DNA from: Rhinopomastus cyanomelas
Lineage: Eukaryota > Chordata > Aves > Bucerotiformes > Rhinopomastidae
Reading direction: 5' to 3'
DNA length: 64,000 bases
Assembly: GCA_013400115.1 (NCBI GenBank)
Contig: VXBP01005599.1
Span: 1 to 64,000 of the forward strand
Shown: piece after piece, positions 11,930 to 22,343 of the stretch
Layout of the letters: each line of letters begins with the position of its first letter
Numbering within the stretch: position 1 is the stretch's first letter
Notes under the pieces: generated by a model
The model's input: the letters and a program-made list of their open reading frames with translations, nothing else
Database searches by the model: none
Told to the model about the DNA's origin: nothing
Translations under genes and position numbers: made by a program

Positions 11930-12735
11930 AACTGCAGAGATTAGATTTCTCTCTAAGGTCTTTCTTCATTCCCCTGAGACTACTGAATACAGCTTCCTCC
12001 ACACTTGTCTGGATGATCAGCAGTGGGTTATATTTTGCTGATCTCACCAGGTTAGGGAGCAACCTAGTGATGTCCCTGATTCGGGCTCCCAGTAAACTGC
12101 AGACTTCCCTATGATGAGGGTCAGGTCTGCATACTGGAACCTCATTCCCTTTCAGGAGCGAGTCTCCAATAACCAGGACCCGTCTCCTCTTTGTAGAAAA
12201 GGTCATCGTAGCACTAGAAGCCTTCCTGAGTTTATGAGACTTTGCCTGGACCTTCAGTGTGGGTTCTCTATCCTCTATATCCTCATCAGATTTGCTGTCT
12301 TCCAATAGGGGCTCATATCTATTACTCAGTGACAACTGGGGATGTGCACCAGGCAAAGGTGGCACCCACCTTCTGCCACTGCCCTTCACTTGACTCCAGC
12401 CACCCTTCTGCCATTGCCCTTCACTTGACTCCAGCCACCCATTTTACTTGGGCTCCCGTCCACCCCCTGAGAACCATAGGATACAGGCCCCTCCTGAATA
12501 TGACTCCTATTTATCCGTTGTCCATACTGCTGAGCCCAACTCCACCTACCTTCATCGGTTTCAGCCTCACTAGTTGTCCTGAGCCTTCGTAGTTCAGCCT
12601 GTAGCCTTTCAACCTCATCTTGCTATTGTGTCGCCTGGTCAAGCAGATAATCTACCTGCTCACACTGAACGCAGCCAGGAAGATGAGAAAAAACTCTGCA
12701 TTCTTGACAGAATCTTGGGAAGATGATGCATGAAT
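11930..12735 (-). mobile_element. CR1 LINE ORF1 fragment, broken
   Basis: The minus strand encodes a decayed CR1 ORF1 product, an RNA-binding and esterase-like protein of the retrotransposon. In sense order from about 12731: a Cys-rich start (FCQEC, then GCVQCEQVDYLLDQ), a heptad-like stretch with one stop (EVERLQAELRRLR), a variable linker, then the GDSL-like core RRVLVIGDSLLKGNEVPVCR and GARIRDITRLLPNLV. The middle of the esterase domain is deleted: soon after NPLLII the text jumps to VFSSLRG. A 35-base tandem duplication at 12369-12438 shifts the frame inside the linker. The match to the ORF1 tail of the longer CR1 at 32040-32205 supports the call. No ORF2 follows, so the 3' part was lost. 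Confidence 0.85.
12369..12438. repeat. 35-bp tandem duplication inside CR1 ORF1
   Basis: Two copies of a 35-base unit starting CCTTCTGCCA(C/T)TGCCCTTCAC and ending GACTCCAGCCAC lie head to tail at 12369 and 12404. They differ at one base. Since 35 is not a multiple of three, the duplication breaks the minus-strand ORF1 frame. Confidence 0.85.
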
Positions 12736-13439
12736 AGTCTTAGCACCAGTAACACAAAGACGATGAACAGCAGTGTATTTTGCAAGAAATTCACACACCT
12801 ACCTTTTTGGGTGTAAGCACAGGTATGTTAACACTCAAAACAACAAGTCACTGTAAATAGAGCAGGAGTACAGATGGAATTGCAATAGGAGGAGGAGCCT
12901 GTTTGCAAAATCCTAAGGCAAAACAACCAAGTAAAAAGATTTTTCTTCAAACAATAGATTCCAGCTCCTTCTAGAAAAGGCAACTTTCAGTACAGTACTG
13001 CCTCGAGGCAAACTGTCAGTAGTTCCCTTTCTTGGTTACTAACCAGTAATTTGCCACTGGGAAGGCACAACCCAATAGCACAAGCCAGTGATTTCTTACA
13101 AACCATCACAGATATTCTTCCCAGATGTCAGCACACATCACATTGATTTGATTATTTATGGGAGGGAGCCCACTGCAGACTGACCTGCACTGAACCTACT
13201 TTCCTCAATGAGAGCTGAAGAGAAAAGCTCAGCACCTTTTCTTTCTTTAGAGTCTGCAATTCCCATCAACTTGACCTCCCAAAAGCTCTGGAGTAGTCAA
13301 AGAAATTTAAAAGAAATTACACCCCCCCAACTTGCTTATATGGGTATTTAGCCTAAACACTTATGTGATTGAATTCAGTGTGACTTCTTCAGTTGTAGGC
13401 ATCTGCAGCATCCCAATTGACTTCCTGAAGTAAAATCCA
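12736..13439. other. unique sequence, nothing recognised
   Basis: No supported repeat or gene. A short C run occurs at 13321-13329. Confidence 0.45.
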
Positions 13440-13620
13440 TTAAGCAGTTGCCCTGGGAAGTTGTGGATGCCCTCTGCCTGAAAGAGTTTAAGGCCAGGTT
13501 GGATGGGGCTCTGGGCAACCTGGTCTGGTAAGAGGTGTCTCTGCCTATGACAGAGGGTTGGTGGAACTAGAGGATCTTTAATGTCCCTTCCAACCCAAAC
13601 CACTCTATAATTCTATGACT
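13440..13620 (+). mobile_element. CR1 LINE 3' end, plus strand
   Basis: A short 3' UTR copy that begins near GTTGCCCTGGGAAGTTGTGG and ends with the tail CTCTATAATTCTATGACT. It is the first of three CR1 pieces of alternating orientation stacked between 13.4 and 14.2 kb. Confidence 0.88.
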
Positions 13621-13664
13621 ATGCACATAAGGCCAAGCATCCCTATATATTTCCAGGATTGGAG

Positions 13665-14095
13665 TCACCTTCACTACAGCAAGTTGCTCAGGGCCCCATC
13701 CAACCTGGCTTTCAACATTTCCCAAGATGGGGCAGCCACAGCTTCTTTGGGCAACCTGTGCCAGCATCTCAGCATCCTAACAGCAAAGAACTGGTTCCTG
13801 AGGTCCTTCAAGTCTGTAGTCCTTTCCCCTTGTCCTCTCACTTCCACTCATGTAAAAAGCCCTACCCCAGCTTTCTTATAGTACCCTTCAGAGACCAGAA
13901 AGCTGCTAGCAGATCACCTGTGAGCCTCCTCTTCTCCAAGCTGAACAACCCCAACTTGCTCAGCCTGTTCTCAGAAGGGAAGTGCTCCTGCCCTCTGATC
14001 ATCTCCTCTGGACCCATTCCAGGAGCACTATATCCTCCTTATGTTGGGGACTCCAGAACTGGACAGTAGACTCCAGGTGGGGTCTCACAATCGCA
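13665..14095 (-). mobile_element. CR1 LINE, older subfamily, lacking octamer tail
   Basis: The text AAGTTGCTCAGGGCCCCATC followed by a GGGCAGCCACAGC block marks a subfamily unlike its neighbours. The terminal 50 bases including the octamer repeats are absent or unrecognisable. It reads into the ORF2 C-terminal region near 13920-14080. Confidence 0.82.
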
Positions 14096-14099
14096 GAGT

Positions 14100-14203
14100 T
14101 TCTGTGTGACTTAATCTAGGGGATCCTGCTTTGGCAGGGGGATTGGACTGGATGATTATTCGAAGTCCCTTCCAGTCCCTAACATTCTATGATTCTGTGA
14201 GAA
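14100..14203 (+). mobile_element. CR1 LINE 3' tip, plus strand
   Basis: About 100 bases ending CCCTAACATTCTATGATTCT, with GGGGGATTGGACTGGATGAT upstream. It is the extreme 3' end only, directly adjoining the 5' side of the minus-strand copy before it. Confidence 0.88.
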
Positions 14204-16559
14204 GAGTTTGAAGGATGTTCACTCTAAACTCCAGCCATGGGACACGCGTGCTTGTTTTCTGAAATATTTCATTCACTGAATTTGATTTTCAAGCAGAACC
14301 AGTAAAATCACATCAGCCCACATCAATATGAAATGTGTGGAATTAGTGGGAAGTTTGCAACTTACAATGTTTTTACAACTAAATGAAGTCTCTTTTAGTA
14401 GATTTAATGAAGAGAAATCTACCTAAATCCCAAACATATTTAATTAAAATAAGGTAATTATTGTAGAGCTATATTTGAAGAGGCAGTACAATTGCAGCAA
14501 TTATCTGTAATTATGCAGCTCCAATCACAGAATAATAGAGGGTTCAATGTCACTAAGCACAATAAGGATAATTACTCCTGCCGTTATTCTGGTGGGCTTA
14601 TAATTAGCAATTTTAGGAAAAAAAACTTGATGGGGTTGTACTAGCTACATCCTACTACAGGCTACACGTTACCTACACGTAACTACAGGCTGACTGAGAA
14701 TGATCAAGACATCCAGTACAAAAAAGAGAAGAAGCATCCTCAGTCGCTTTCAACCCAGCTGAATTGTCAGGTACTTCCCACACACGAACAGCATTTATTC
14801 CATGGTCACAGTGAAGGGGCTCGATCATGCTTGGTGAAAATCCTGTGCTTATTGAACAGGATGTTAAAATAGTAGGATTTAATAATAATAATACAACTGG
14901 AAAAGTCTTAGATAGAACCTCTTCTGCAGCAGAGCATAATGGCACAGAAACTATAGATTCATTTGAACCTATGACTGGTTCTTAAACATTGTGTTCTTGG
15001 ACTGAGGAAGAAAAAAATTAAGGTGAAACCACACCTTACTTAACCATGCAGCTGAAAATCCGATGGAAAAAGAAGAGATCAGGACTCTGGTAGTAGTACT
15101 GACAGGCTGCACTCCAGGAAGAACACAACCCCTCCTTGCACATTTGTCAATTCAATGCATGCACTTCCCAGTCACCCATGAACACTGTGCTGCCCAGCTA
15201 ACTCCCTCAATGGTTCCCTTTCCTTTAAGTGTGTTGCTGACTCATCTAAGCCAGGGAGCAAGGCTTCCCTGCTCAAACAGGGAAAGGGAAGCATCTCTAG
15301 ATGAGGTCTGATGACCTTAATTTACCCCATGACAGGGTCTGTCCCTCTTCACTGACTCCTGCAGCTTAATTGCCAGAGGGTGACTCAGCCCGGGGTGATG
15401 AGTCCAGACTTAAGAGGAGAGCAACATGCTCTTCTCTGCTTTCTATCCTTAGCAAGAGTGGCGCAGCAAAACATGGGCTGCCAGGCAGGGTTGCCATGGC
15501 ATCACACCATGCTAATGGCAGTTTTCCATTTTTCTCCTTTTCCCTACGGTTTTTTACTTAGTTCAGTTCTGGACTATTATCAGTTTTCAGCAGACTGCAG
15601 TTAGTTCTCTTACTGTTATTTGTAGTGTTTGTCATAATGTTGACTAACTTTACATTCACAAAAAGGTTTGTACTCGGACCTATGCTGCTGCATTACATAG
15701 ATGGCTTTCAACAGCAGTGCTGTCTCAGCTCTCCCTCGTGCCTCTGGGTGTGTAGTGTACAGTCCACTGGGTGTAAAAAAGAAACAAACACCCAACCCAA
15801 AAGCAACCCAAAATCACCATCACCCTTGTACTGCCCTACTCAGTAAGCAGCTAAAACAGCTAAAACCCTGCCGGAGAAAAATGCAGCAACAGAGAGCTCT
15901 AGAGGCCCTGCCCTGCACTGCATGGGCTCCCTCCAAAACATAACACATCACAAATACAGAACAAAATCTTTTCTATCTGATACACAGAGAGCTCACAAAA
16001 TACCTCAGACATAAGCTGTAATTATATGACATACATATCTTTGTTCAGTTGCTAGACACAGTTTGTTTAGCTCTTTGAAAATGGATGAGGCAGAAGTGTT
16101 TTTCTTGCTCTGTCTTTATTTGGAAAAGCAGACAGCAATGTTTGATGACTGCAGGGGACTGCATTGTTCACTCCTGTTCCACAAACACAGGACCTGATTC
16201 AATGCCAATAAAACAATAAACATGCAATTACAGTAAATTCAAGAACAGCTCTGGAGTCTAACTTTTTAAATTTTTTAGGAAATCACAAACCCCACACTTC
16301 TTTCTCCGTTCAGAGGAGAAGCATGTGCTTGCAGCAACTGCAGTCATTAAGTCTCTTTCAGGTAAGCTTTTGGTGGTTATCTGAAACTGAAGCTTTGCAA
16401 GAAATCCCATGTAATATAGTCAGCAGCAGCAGCTAGCAATTGGAAACAGTACTATTTCCAACGTACTCTTGAGTGACAAGGCACAAAGTTAGTGAACAGG
16501 TTGTTTAAAGGAGGCCCTACCACATCTCAATGCTCCTCAGGAGCTAAAACCCACTATTA
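14204..16559. other. unique sequence, nothing recognised
   Basis: AT-rich to 14.6 kb, then mixed composition. Open frames between 15.0 and 15.95 kb (up to 82 codons) overlap in alternative frames and show no family features. No RNA gene seen. Confidence 0.45.
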
Positions 16560-16650
16560 TCATAGAACCATAGAATCATAAGGGATTGGAAGGGACCCCA
16601 AAACATCATCTAGTCCAATCCCCCCACACAGCAGCATCACCTAACTGGAG
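16560..16650 (-). mobile_element. CR1 LINE 3' tip (short)
   Basis: About 90 bases starting CATAGAACCATAGAATCATA, severely 5'-truncated. It lies directly against the 3' end of another CR1 in the same orientation. Confidence 0.88.
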
Positions 16651-16654
16651 AAGC

Positions 16655-17160
16655 CATGGAATCCGAGTCACTCAGGGTTGGAAGGAACCATCATCCAGTT
16701 CCAACACCCCCAGCACAGGCAGGGACACCCCACCCTAGATCAGGCTGGCCAGAGCCTCATCCAGCCTGATCTTAAATACCTACAGGGATGGGGCCCAAAC
16801 CACCTCCCTGGGCAACTCATTCCAGGCCTTCACCACTCTCACAGTGAAGAACTTCCTCCTCACATCCACTCTAAATCTACCCATCTCCAGCTTTGCTCCA
16901 TTCCCCCTAGTCCTGTCACTACCCGCCATCCTAAATAGTCCCTCCCCAGCCTTTCTGTAGGCCCCCTTTCAGATACTGGAAGGCCACAATAAGGTCATCT
17001 GGGAGCCTCCTCTTCTCCAGACTGAAAAGCCCCAATTCCCTCAGTCTGTCCTCATAGGAGAGGTGCTCCAGCCCTCTGATCATCCTCATGGCCCTCCTTT
17101 GCACACACTCCAGCATCTCCACATACCTCCTTAGTAAGGGCTCCATCATCACCCATACTT
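16655..17160 (-). mobile_element. CR1 LINE 3' end
   Basis: A different subfamily from the adjacent tip (GGAATCCGAGTCACTCAGGG start). The minus-strand frame at 16931-17176 reads [20 protein letters not shown] and then [19 protein letters not shown], the ORF2 C-terminus. The rest of ORF2 is missing. Confidence 0.9.
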
Positions 17161-17291
17161 TATTATAACCATCCAACTATGGCTCTTCCATACAGCACAT
17201 CCAGACAGAAACACAGCAAAACCCCTCCTCTTGCTACCAAAGATCAGAACCTAAACTTCCACACCAAAACCATGGGTCTGTTTTAGCTTTC

Positions 17292-17513
17292 ACAGTATCA
17301 CAGTAATGATAAGGTTGGAAAAGACCTTAAAGATCATCCAGTCCAAGCTAAATCCAAATAAACCAAGTAAACCTAACATCCAGATCATGCCACTCAGCAC
17401 CTCATCCAGCCTAACCTTGAACACCTCCAGGGACGGTGACTCAACCACCTCCGTGGGCAGCCCATTCCAAAGCCGGATTACTCTTTCAGTGAAAAATCTT
17501 TTCCTAAAGTCAA
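17292..17513 (-). mobile_element. CR1 LINE 3' end
   Basis: Starts ACAGTATCACAGTAATGATA and stops abruptly at 17513, where the octamer tail of a second CR1 in the same orientation begins. Only the 3' UTR and last codons are present. Confidence 0.88.
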
Positions 17514-17514
17514 G

Positions 17515-18145
17515 TCATAGAATCATAGAATCACTACGGATTGGAAGGGACCTCGAAAGATCATCTAATCCAATCCACCTGCAACAGCAGGATCACCTAA
17601 ACCAAGTCACACAGGAATTTATCCAGTTGGGTCTTGAACATCTGTCCTGGCTTCTGAAGTCTCACATAATAGCACAATCCTTCCCTGATGGAGCTTAAGA
17701 CTATGACCCTTTGTCCTGTCTCCAGTGGCCAGGGAGAAAAGACCGACCCCTGCCTGACTACAACCACCTTTTAGATAGTTATAGACAGCGATAAGGTCTC
17801 CCCTGAGCCTCCTCTTTTCCAGACTAAACAAACGCAGCTCCCTCAGCCTCTCTTCATAGGGCTTCTCTTCCAGCCCCTTTACCATTCAAGTTGCCCTTCT
17901 CTGGACTCATTCCAGCACCTCAACGTCTTTCTTAAACTGAGGGGACCAGAACTGAACACAATAGTCCAGGTCTAACAGTGGTCTAACCAGTGCTGAATAC
18001 AGGGGAAGGATAACCTCCTTTGACCTGCTGGCCACACCATTCTTGATGCAGGCCAGGATGCCATTGGCCCACTTAGACTTGTTAAAACTCATCCTACTGG
18101 AGTCTGCCCATCTCTCCAGTCTGTCCAGATCCCTCTTTCTCAGGT
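17515..18145 (-). mobile_element. CR1 LINE 3' end with ORF2 C-terminus
   Basis: Begins TCATAGAATCATAGAATCAC. Minus-strand frames at 17619-17885 and 17907-18092 carry [20 protein letters not shown] and [20 protein letters not shown], both ORF2 C-terminal text in different frames. The 3' UTR is rearranged near 17640-17700. Confidence 0.9.
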
Positions 18146-18189
18146 CTTGGAGTTTTGTGATTACTTCTGAACCAGACCTGACTTTCTAA

Positions 18190-18271
18190 CAGTCCCTGAG
18201 CGGACACATCCCAGCTCAGCAGCTGCACCAGGACACCTCCCCAGTACTGTCCCAATTCTATGATTCTATGA
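18190..18271 (+). repeat. octamer-type tail on a non-CR1 body
   Basis: The tail CAATTCTATGATTCTATGAT at about 18252-18271 is a perfect CR1-style 3' terminus, but the 60 bases before it (AGTCCCTGAGCGGACACATC and on) do not look like any CR1 3' UTR in the window. Either a diverged CR1 tip or a foreign RNA copied with a CR1 terminus. Confidence 0.5.
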
Positions 18272-18755
18272 TTCCTGCTGTGGAAGGAAGGGAGCAGTGT
18301 GTATGCCAGCTCCTGAGGCAACTTTTCCTCCTAGCATGGGTGAGAATGTCTTAGGCATCTCTGAGGGGGAGAGCGGAGCCACAGGGCAGTGGCTGAATTA
18401 CAGAACATTTATTTGCTCAAAGCCCAAAGACAGAAAAGCGATTAAAACCATCGCTGCCTGCAATGTCTCCTCCAGGCTACTGAGATTGTGCTCTTCCACA
18501 AAATCTTAGATAGGAGCCCTGCAAAGATGTTTTCTGTGGCATCCTAATGGTTTGATTTCACCCTACTGAAACAGAAAGGCAGACTTCTTACTGCCTGCCA
18601 GAGTTTTCTCATTCACAGAGCAATGTGAAAATAAAGTCACCCTCTAACAAACGATCTTGAAAAAAACCTCAATAATGGTCAGCCTGAAAGTTCCAAGAAG
18701 TGTCTAAAGATAAAACCAAACGAGTGTGGAAGCCTTATTCACCTTGAGTCTACTT
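18272..18755. other. unique sequence, nothing recognised
   Basis: No supported feature. Confidence 0.45.
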
Positions 18756-18912
18756 CTCAGAATCACTGAGGCTGGAAAAGCACTCTGATCTCATCCAGCC
18801 CAGCCCAAGACCTAACATCACCACGTTGGCCACACCAGGGCACTAAGAGCCACAGCCAGGCTGTCCTTAAACACCTCCAGGGATGGGGACTGTCCTGGGC
18901 AGTCCCATTACA
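18756..18912 (-). mobile_element. CR1 LINE 3' tip
   Basis: Begins CTCAGAATCACTGAGGCTGG (GAGGCTGG subfamily) and is truncated after about 155 bases, a few tens of bases before an A run at 18941-18952. Confidence 0.85.
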
Positions 18913-19084
18913 CGGGAAGTAGCTTGTATTTATGCAGTGAAAAAAAAAAAAAGGCAAAAGGAAACTCAGGAAAGAGAAACCCTTAAGTCAGTCTGATGTA
19001 CTTCTGTCCTTGGAAAAATATTCCTTATAAAATATAGGCTCTTAGTCATGATCATATTAACACAGAAAAAAAGCTGTGTATACA

Positions 19085-19150
19085 CAATCACAGAATGGTG
19101 GAGGTTGGTAGAGTCATTAGAGGTCATCTAGTTCCAAACCTCCTTGCCAC
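19085..19150 (-). mobile_element. CR1 LINE 3' tip (about 65 bp)
   Basis: ACAATCACAGAATGGTGGAG followed by a diverged target-proximal block ending CTCCTTGCCACGG. Extremely short 5'-truncated insertion. Confidence 0.8.
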
Positions 19151-20024
19151 GGAAAAAATGAAAAGTAACTTATTTCTAGAACTGAAGTCTTAATTTTCAT
19201 TCTGCAATTAATTTTGGGGGAAATCCAAGCATTCAGGTCACAGCAAGCAGTGCCATGGCCAAACGCAAAAAAAACCCCAGGGTTTTTTCCTGAAAATGTG
19301 CCAAGAGGAAGCAAACCCCCTTTCTGGATAAGTAATAATCAAAAGCAAACTGCAATGCCATTGTATTTCACAAAGGTTAGAGTGGGACCTATGGAAAGAT
19401 AAAAAACAAACAAAACCCCCCCCATGCTATAAAAAGCACAGATACCTGTGAGAAGGATAAGAAAGTGACACAGCCCAGTGAGCTGTAAAACTAATTCAGA
19501 TACATTTACACTTTGGCAAGAAGGAAACAGAAAACTTTCACTAGAGCCCACTTGTTGACACTTTGTTCACACAGTGTTCTCCTGTATCTTGCATGATTCC
19601 TCAGTCAAATACTACATATTCTAATTTTAAAAGGAAAAAAAGGAGGTAGTTTGAATAACACCAATGAGTGAGAGAGGTATTACTGTCATAAAAACAGAAA
19701 CAGGAAGATGGACATAAACACCCCATGAAACTTTGCCAATGAGCTCATACTCTTGATAAGAATATGAAACCATCAGGATATTAACTTGAAATCATCACCT
19801 CTATCTCTAGTACACCATATTTTTGTCAAGGCTTATGAGCAGTGCTTTCATCTCTCAAAACGCCTGGGTTCCCACAATGTTCTGCTAGCCAGATTTGCAG
19901 AAAGAAAATGGCCTTTACAAGCCTTTTTCAAGTTTCCTTCAGTCTGCAAATAAAAATCACACAGTAGGGAGCTTTTACAAGCTGCATCTCAAAGGTACTT
20001 TCACAGGAGTTTTTATACCCACAT
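19151..20024. other. unique sequence, nothing recognised
   Basis: AT-rich with short A runs. No supported feature. Confidence 0.45.
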
Positions 20025-20147
20025 ACCTTACACACCCAGCTGCTTCCATACACCCCCCCTTACACATCCAGCTACCTACACAAACACACCTTGCACATCC
20101 AGATACCTACCCACACATCTACCCACCTACTTACCCACATGTATCCC
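20025..20147. repeat. imperfect 31-bp minisatellite
   Basis: Units starting ACCTTACACACCCAGC, CCCTTACACATCCAGC and ACCTTGCACATCCAGA occur at 20025, 20057 and 20088, a spacing of 31-32 bases, followed by a degenerate CTACCCACCTAC stretch. Strongly purine/pyrimidine-skewed (A/C-rich top strand). Confidence 0.7.
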
Positions 20148-20940
20148 TAATTAGCTGTAACTGAAAATAATTTTCAGGTACAACTTTTCAAGGTTTTGGA
20201 TTTACAGTAGCATTTTCCTGCATTGTGAACTATATTATTGTTAGAAAACCCTTGGATTCGTCACCTGAAAGTTTGACTGCAGATATAAATTAGATTATTT
20301 CTACAATGTATTAAAAAAAACATACTGTACACAGTCTTACATTTCCTATACCTTCCATACATTGCTGAGGTCACTAAGAGCATCAATAAGATTCACACAG
20401 TCACATATGACCTATATTGCCATGCTCTGTGAGCACTTACAGGGCACTACTACAATTCGACTAAGTCTAGGTAATTGTTGTTACAGTAAGTAGGAAATAG
20501 TGTATTTAATGTCCCACTTCATTACAAAACCATTTGGCCTCCATTCTAATTGCCAGCCTATTCTCAGGAAAAAACCCCAAAGATTTGGTGTGCTGGTAGA
20601 TGTCATATGTGCCTTGTACTTGGACAGCACTTCTATTGCAATTCAGCATTAATTATATTTCACAGTGATAAAATACATAATGTTGCAGTAGGAAATGCTC
20701 ACATCTTGTAAATGAGAAAATTGATCTCACTTTTGTGTGCTCCATTCCCATGACTTCAATGCCAGAGGTCTCCTCTCCTTCTGCTGTATTCAAAAAATAC
20801 ACTAAGTGTAGCTCTTTCACATTGAAAAGAAAAAAATTTGCTACCCTTTAAAAAAAAAAACAAAACAAAAAAACCCAACAATAAAAAAAACCCCAATCAA
20901 AACACCCACCAGCCTAGTTTTCATCACTTCTGTAACATTT
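20148..20940. other. unique sequence with A/C-rich low-complexity run
   Basis: An A/C-only stretch at about 20850-20912 is low complexity. Nothing else supported. Confidence 0.45.
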
Positions 20941-21141
20941 GTACACATTTTCCTGCTTTTGACTTTTTCCTGGGATCATAAAATACAAAAATAGGCAGAG
21001 AAAATAGAGAATTAGATTGCAGCCATCACACACATAGAAAGAATAAACATCTATGTCATCAGGCTACTGAGGAATGATTTTAAGATTGGACTAGACAATC
21101 TTTCAAGGTTCCTTGCCCATCCCCAGTGTTCTCTGATCCTG
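20941..21141 (+). repeat. dispersed repeat with CR1 tail, copy 2
   Basis: The plus-strand partner of 5814-6011. The last 65 bases (from GATTGGACTAGACAATC to the degenerate tail near 21141) are CR1-like. The first 135 bases, including TCCTGGGATCATAAAATAC and AATAAACATCTATGTCATCA, are shared only with copy 1 in this window. Identity is about 85% by eye, so the copies are old. Confidence 0.65.
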
Positions 21142-22343
21142 GCACTGTGTCTGTCCTGAATATAGTCCCACTATAGCATTTGCTCAGAGATGTCTTGAAC
21201 TTGCCTTGCTACGGCTGTGCTGATCACAGAAACATGGGATTAAATAAAAAAAGGACAAAAATAAAAAAAAGCACTTTACTACAACCAAAAGGCAGACAAC
21301 AATTAATAGCACAAAAGACTGATAGACCCTTAAGTCCCCCTTTGAAAGTTGTGTTTCAAGTGTTAGAAGTAATGTTCCTCACCAGAGCAGGTTATCCAAC
21401 TGGGATACTGCAAAGGGGTACAGTGGCATCATCCCTTCTGCCCATTTAAAATGTACTGCAGAGTGCAGTTGGGTTTCACAGAGGTACTATCATTAGGTTG
21501 GCTAAAAATTAAAAAACAATCAGTAGAATACAAATTGCTGAAGTAATCTCTTACGGCAACTTACCTTCCTTTGTCACTTTGCATGTAGTAAAACTAGCCC
21601 TGTCAGATGATGTCACTGAGGATTTGCAGCATAAACTCTGGCTATGCCAATCTTTGTGCTCTATTACCCTTAATAGCAGTTTCCAGGGTGCTACCCTAGG
21701 GAGCAGCATGAGCCCTAACATTTAAAATTGAGGTACTTGACATTTGGAATTACTCACGGGCACCCTAACTGCAGCTCAAGGTTGCATATGTGTGGGTGTG
21801 AACACTCACAAGTGCTCAGCTTTTCTTTGAGACACCTCTACCTTTTCTTAGTGCCAAACTGTTATCTTTTCTGAGCCCAAATATGTTTGGCACTTGATGT
21901 CTGATAATAGCAAGTTTATATTCAAGATTTAACCTGTATTTGTGAAAGAAGACTATTAAAATGCTAATTGCTTCAAAATTACGCTGTCTCCTACCTGTTC
22001 AATAGCGTTTACCGCACGTCCTGATATGTAAAAGCCTAGGCTGCAAGAATTTGCACTGTATCATCTCTAGGTCTTTGCAAAGTCTGTTGGATTGGGACAC
22101 AGTATTAATTCACCAGAATCTGCTCAGTTCTGGACTTCCATTTGTTTTTTAGAATATGTTAAAAAGTAGGTTTTGAATAGAGTTTGAGTGATGTATTGAG
22201 ATACAGGCCCTGATCATGAATCGAAGATGTTTTATTGAGTGTACAGTCTTGCTCATGTATGTTACAGAGCGCTGATGCAAGCAGCCTGTAGTCAAGTTTC
22301 ACAAGGCGGTACTTTACATTAACTCTGCAAGTTCCTTATCCAC
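21142..22343. other. unique sequence, nothing recognised
   Basis: No supported feature up to the LTR edge. Confidence 0.45.

Noticed and set aside
11832..12389. 185-codon minus-strand frame as a possible host GDSL-type hydrolase gene
   Set aside because: The Cys-rich start, coiled region and esterase-like core match CR1 ORF1, part of it recurs in the CR1 at 32.1 kb, and the enzyme core is deleted and frameshifted.
20025..20147. CRISPR-like or regulatory repeat array
   Set aside because: Units are imperfect, contiguous and A/C-rich, in a vertebrate genome. It is a small minisatellite.
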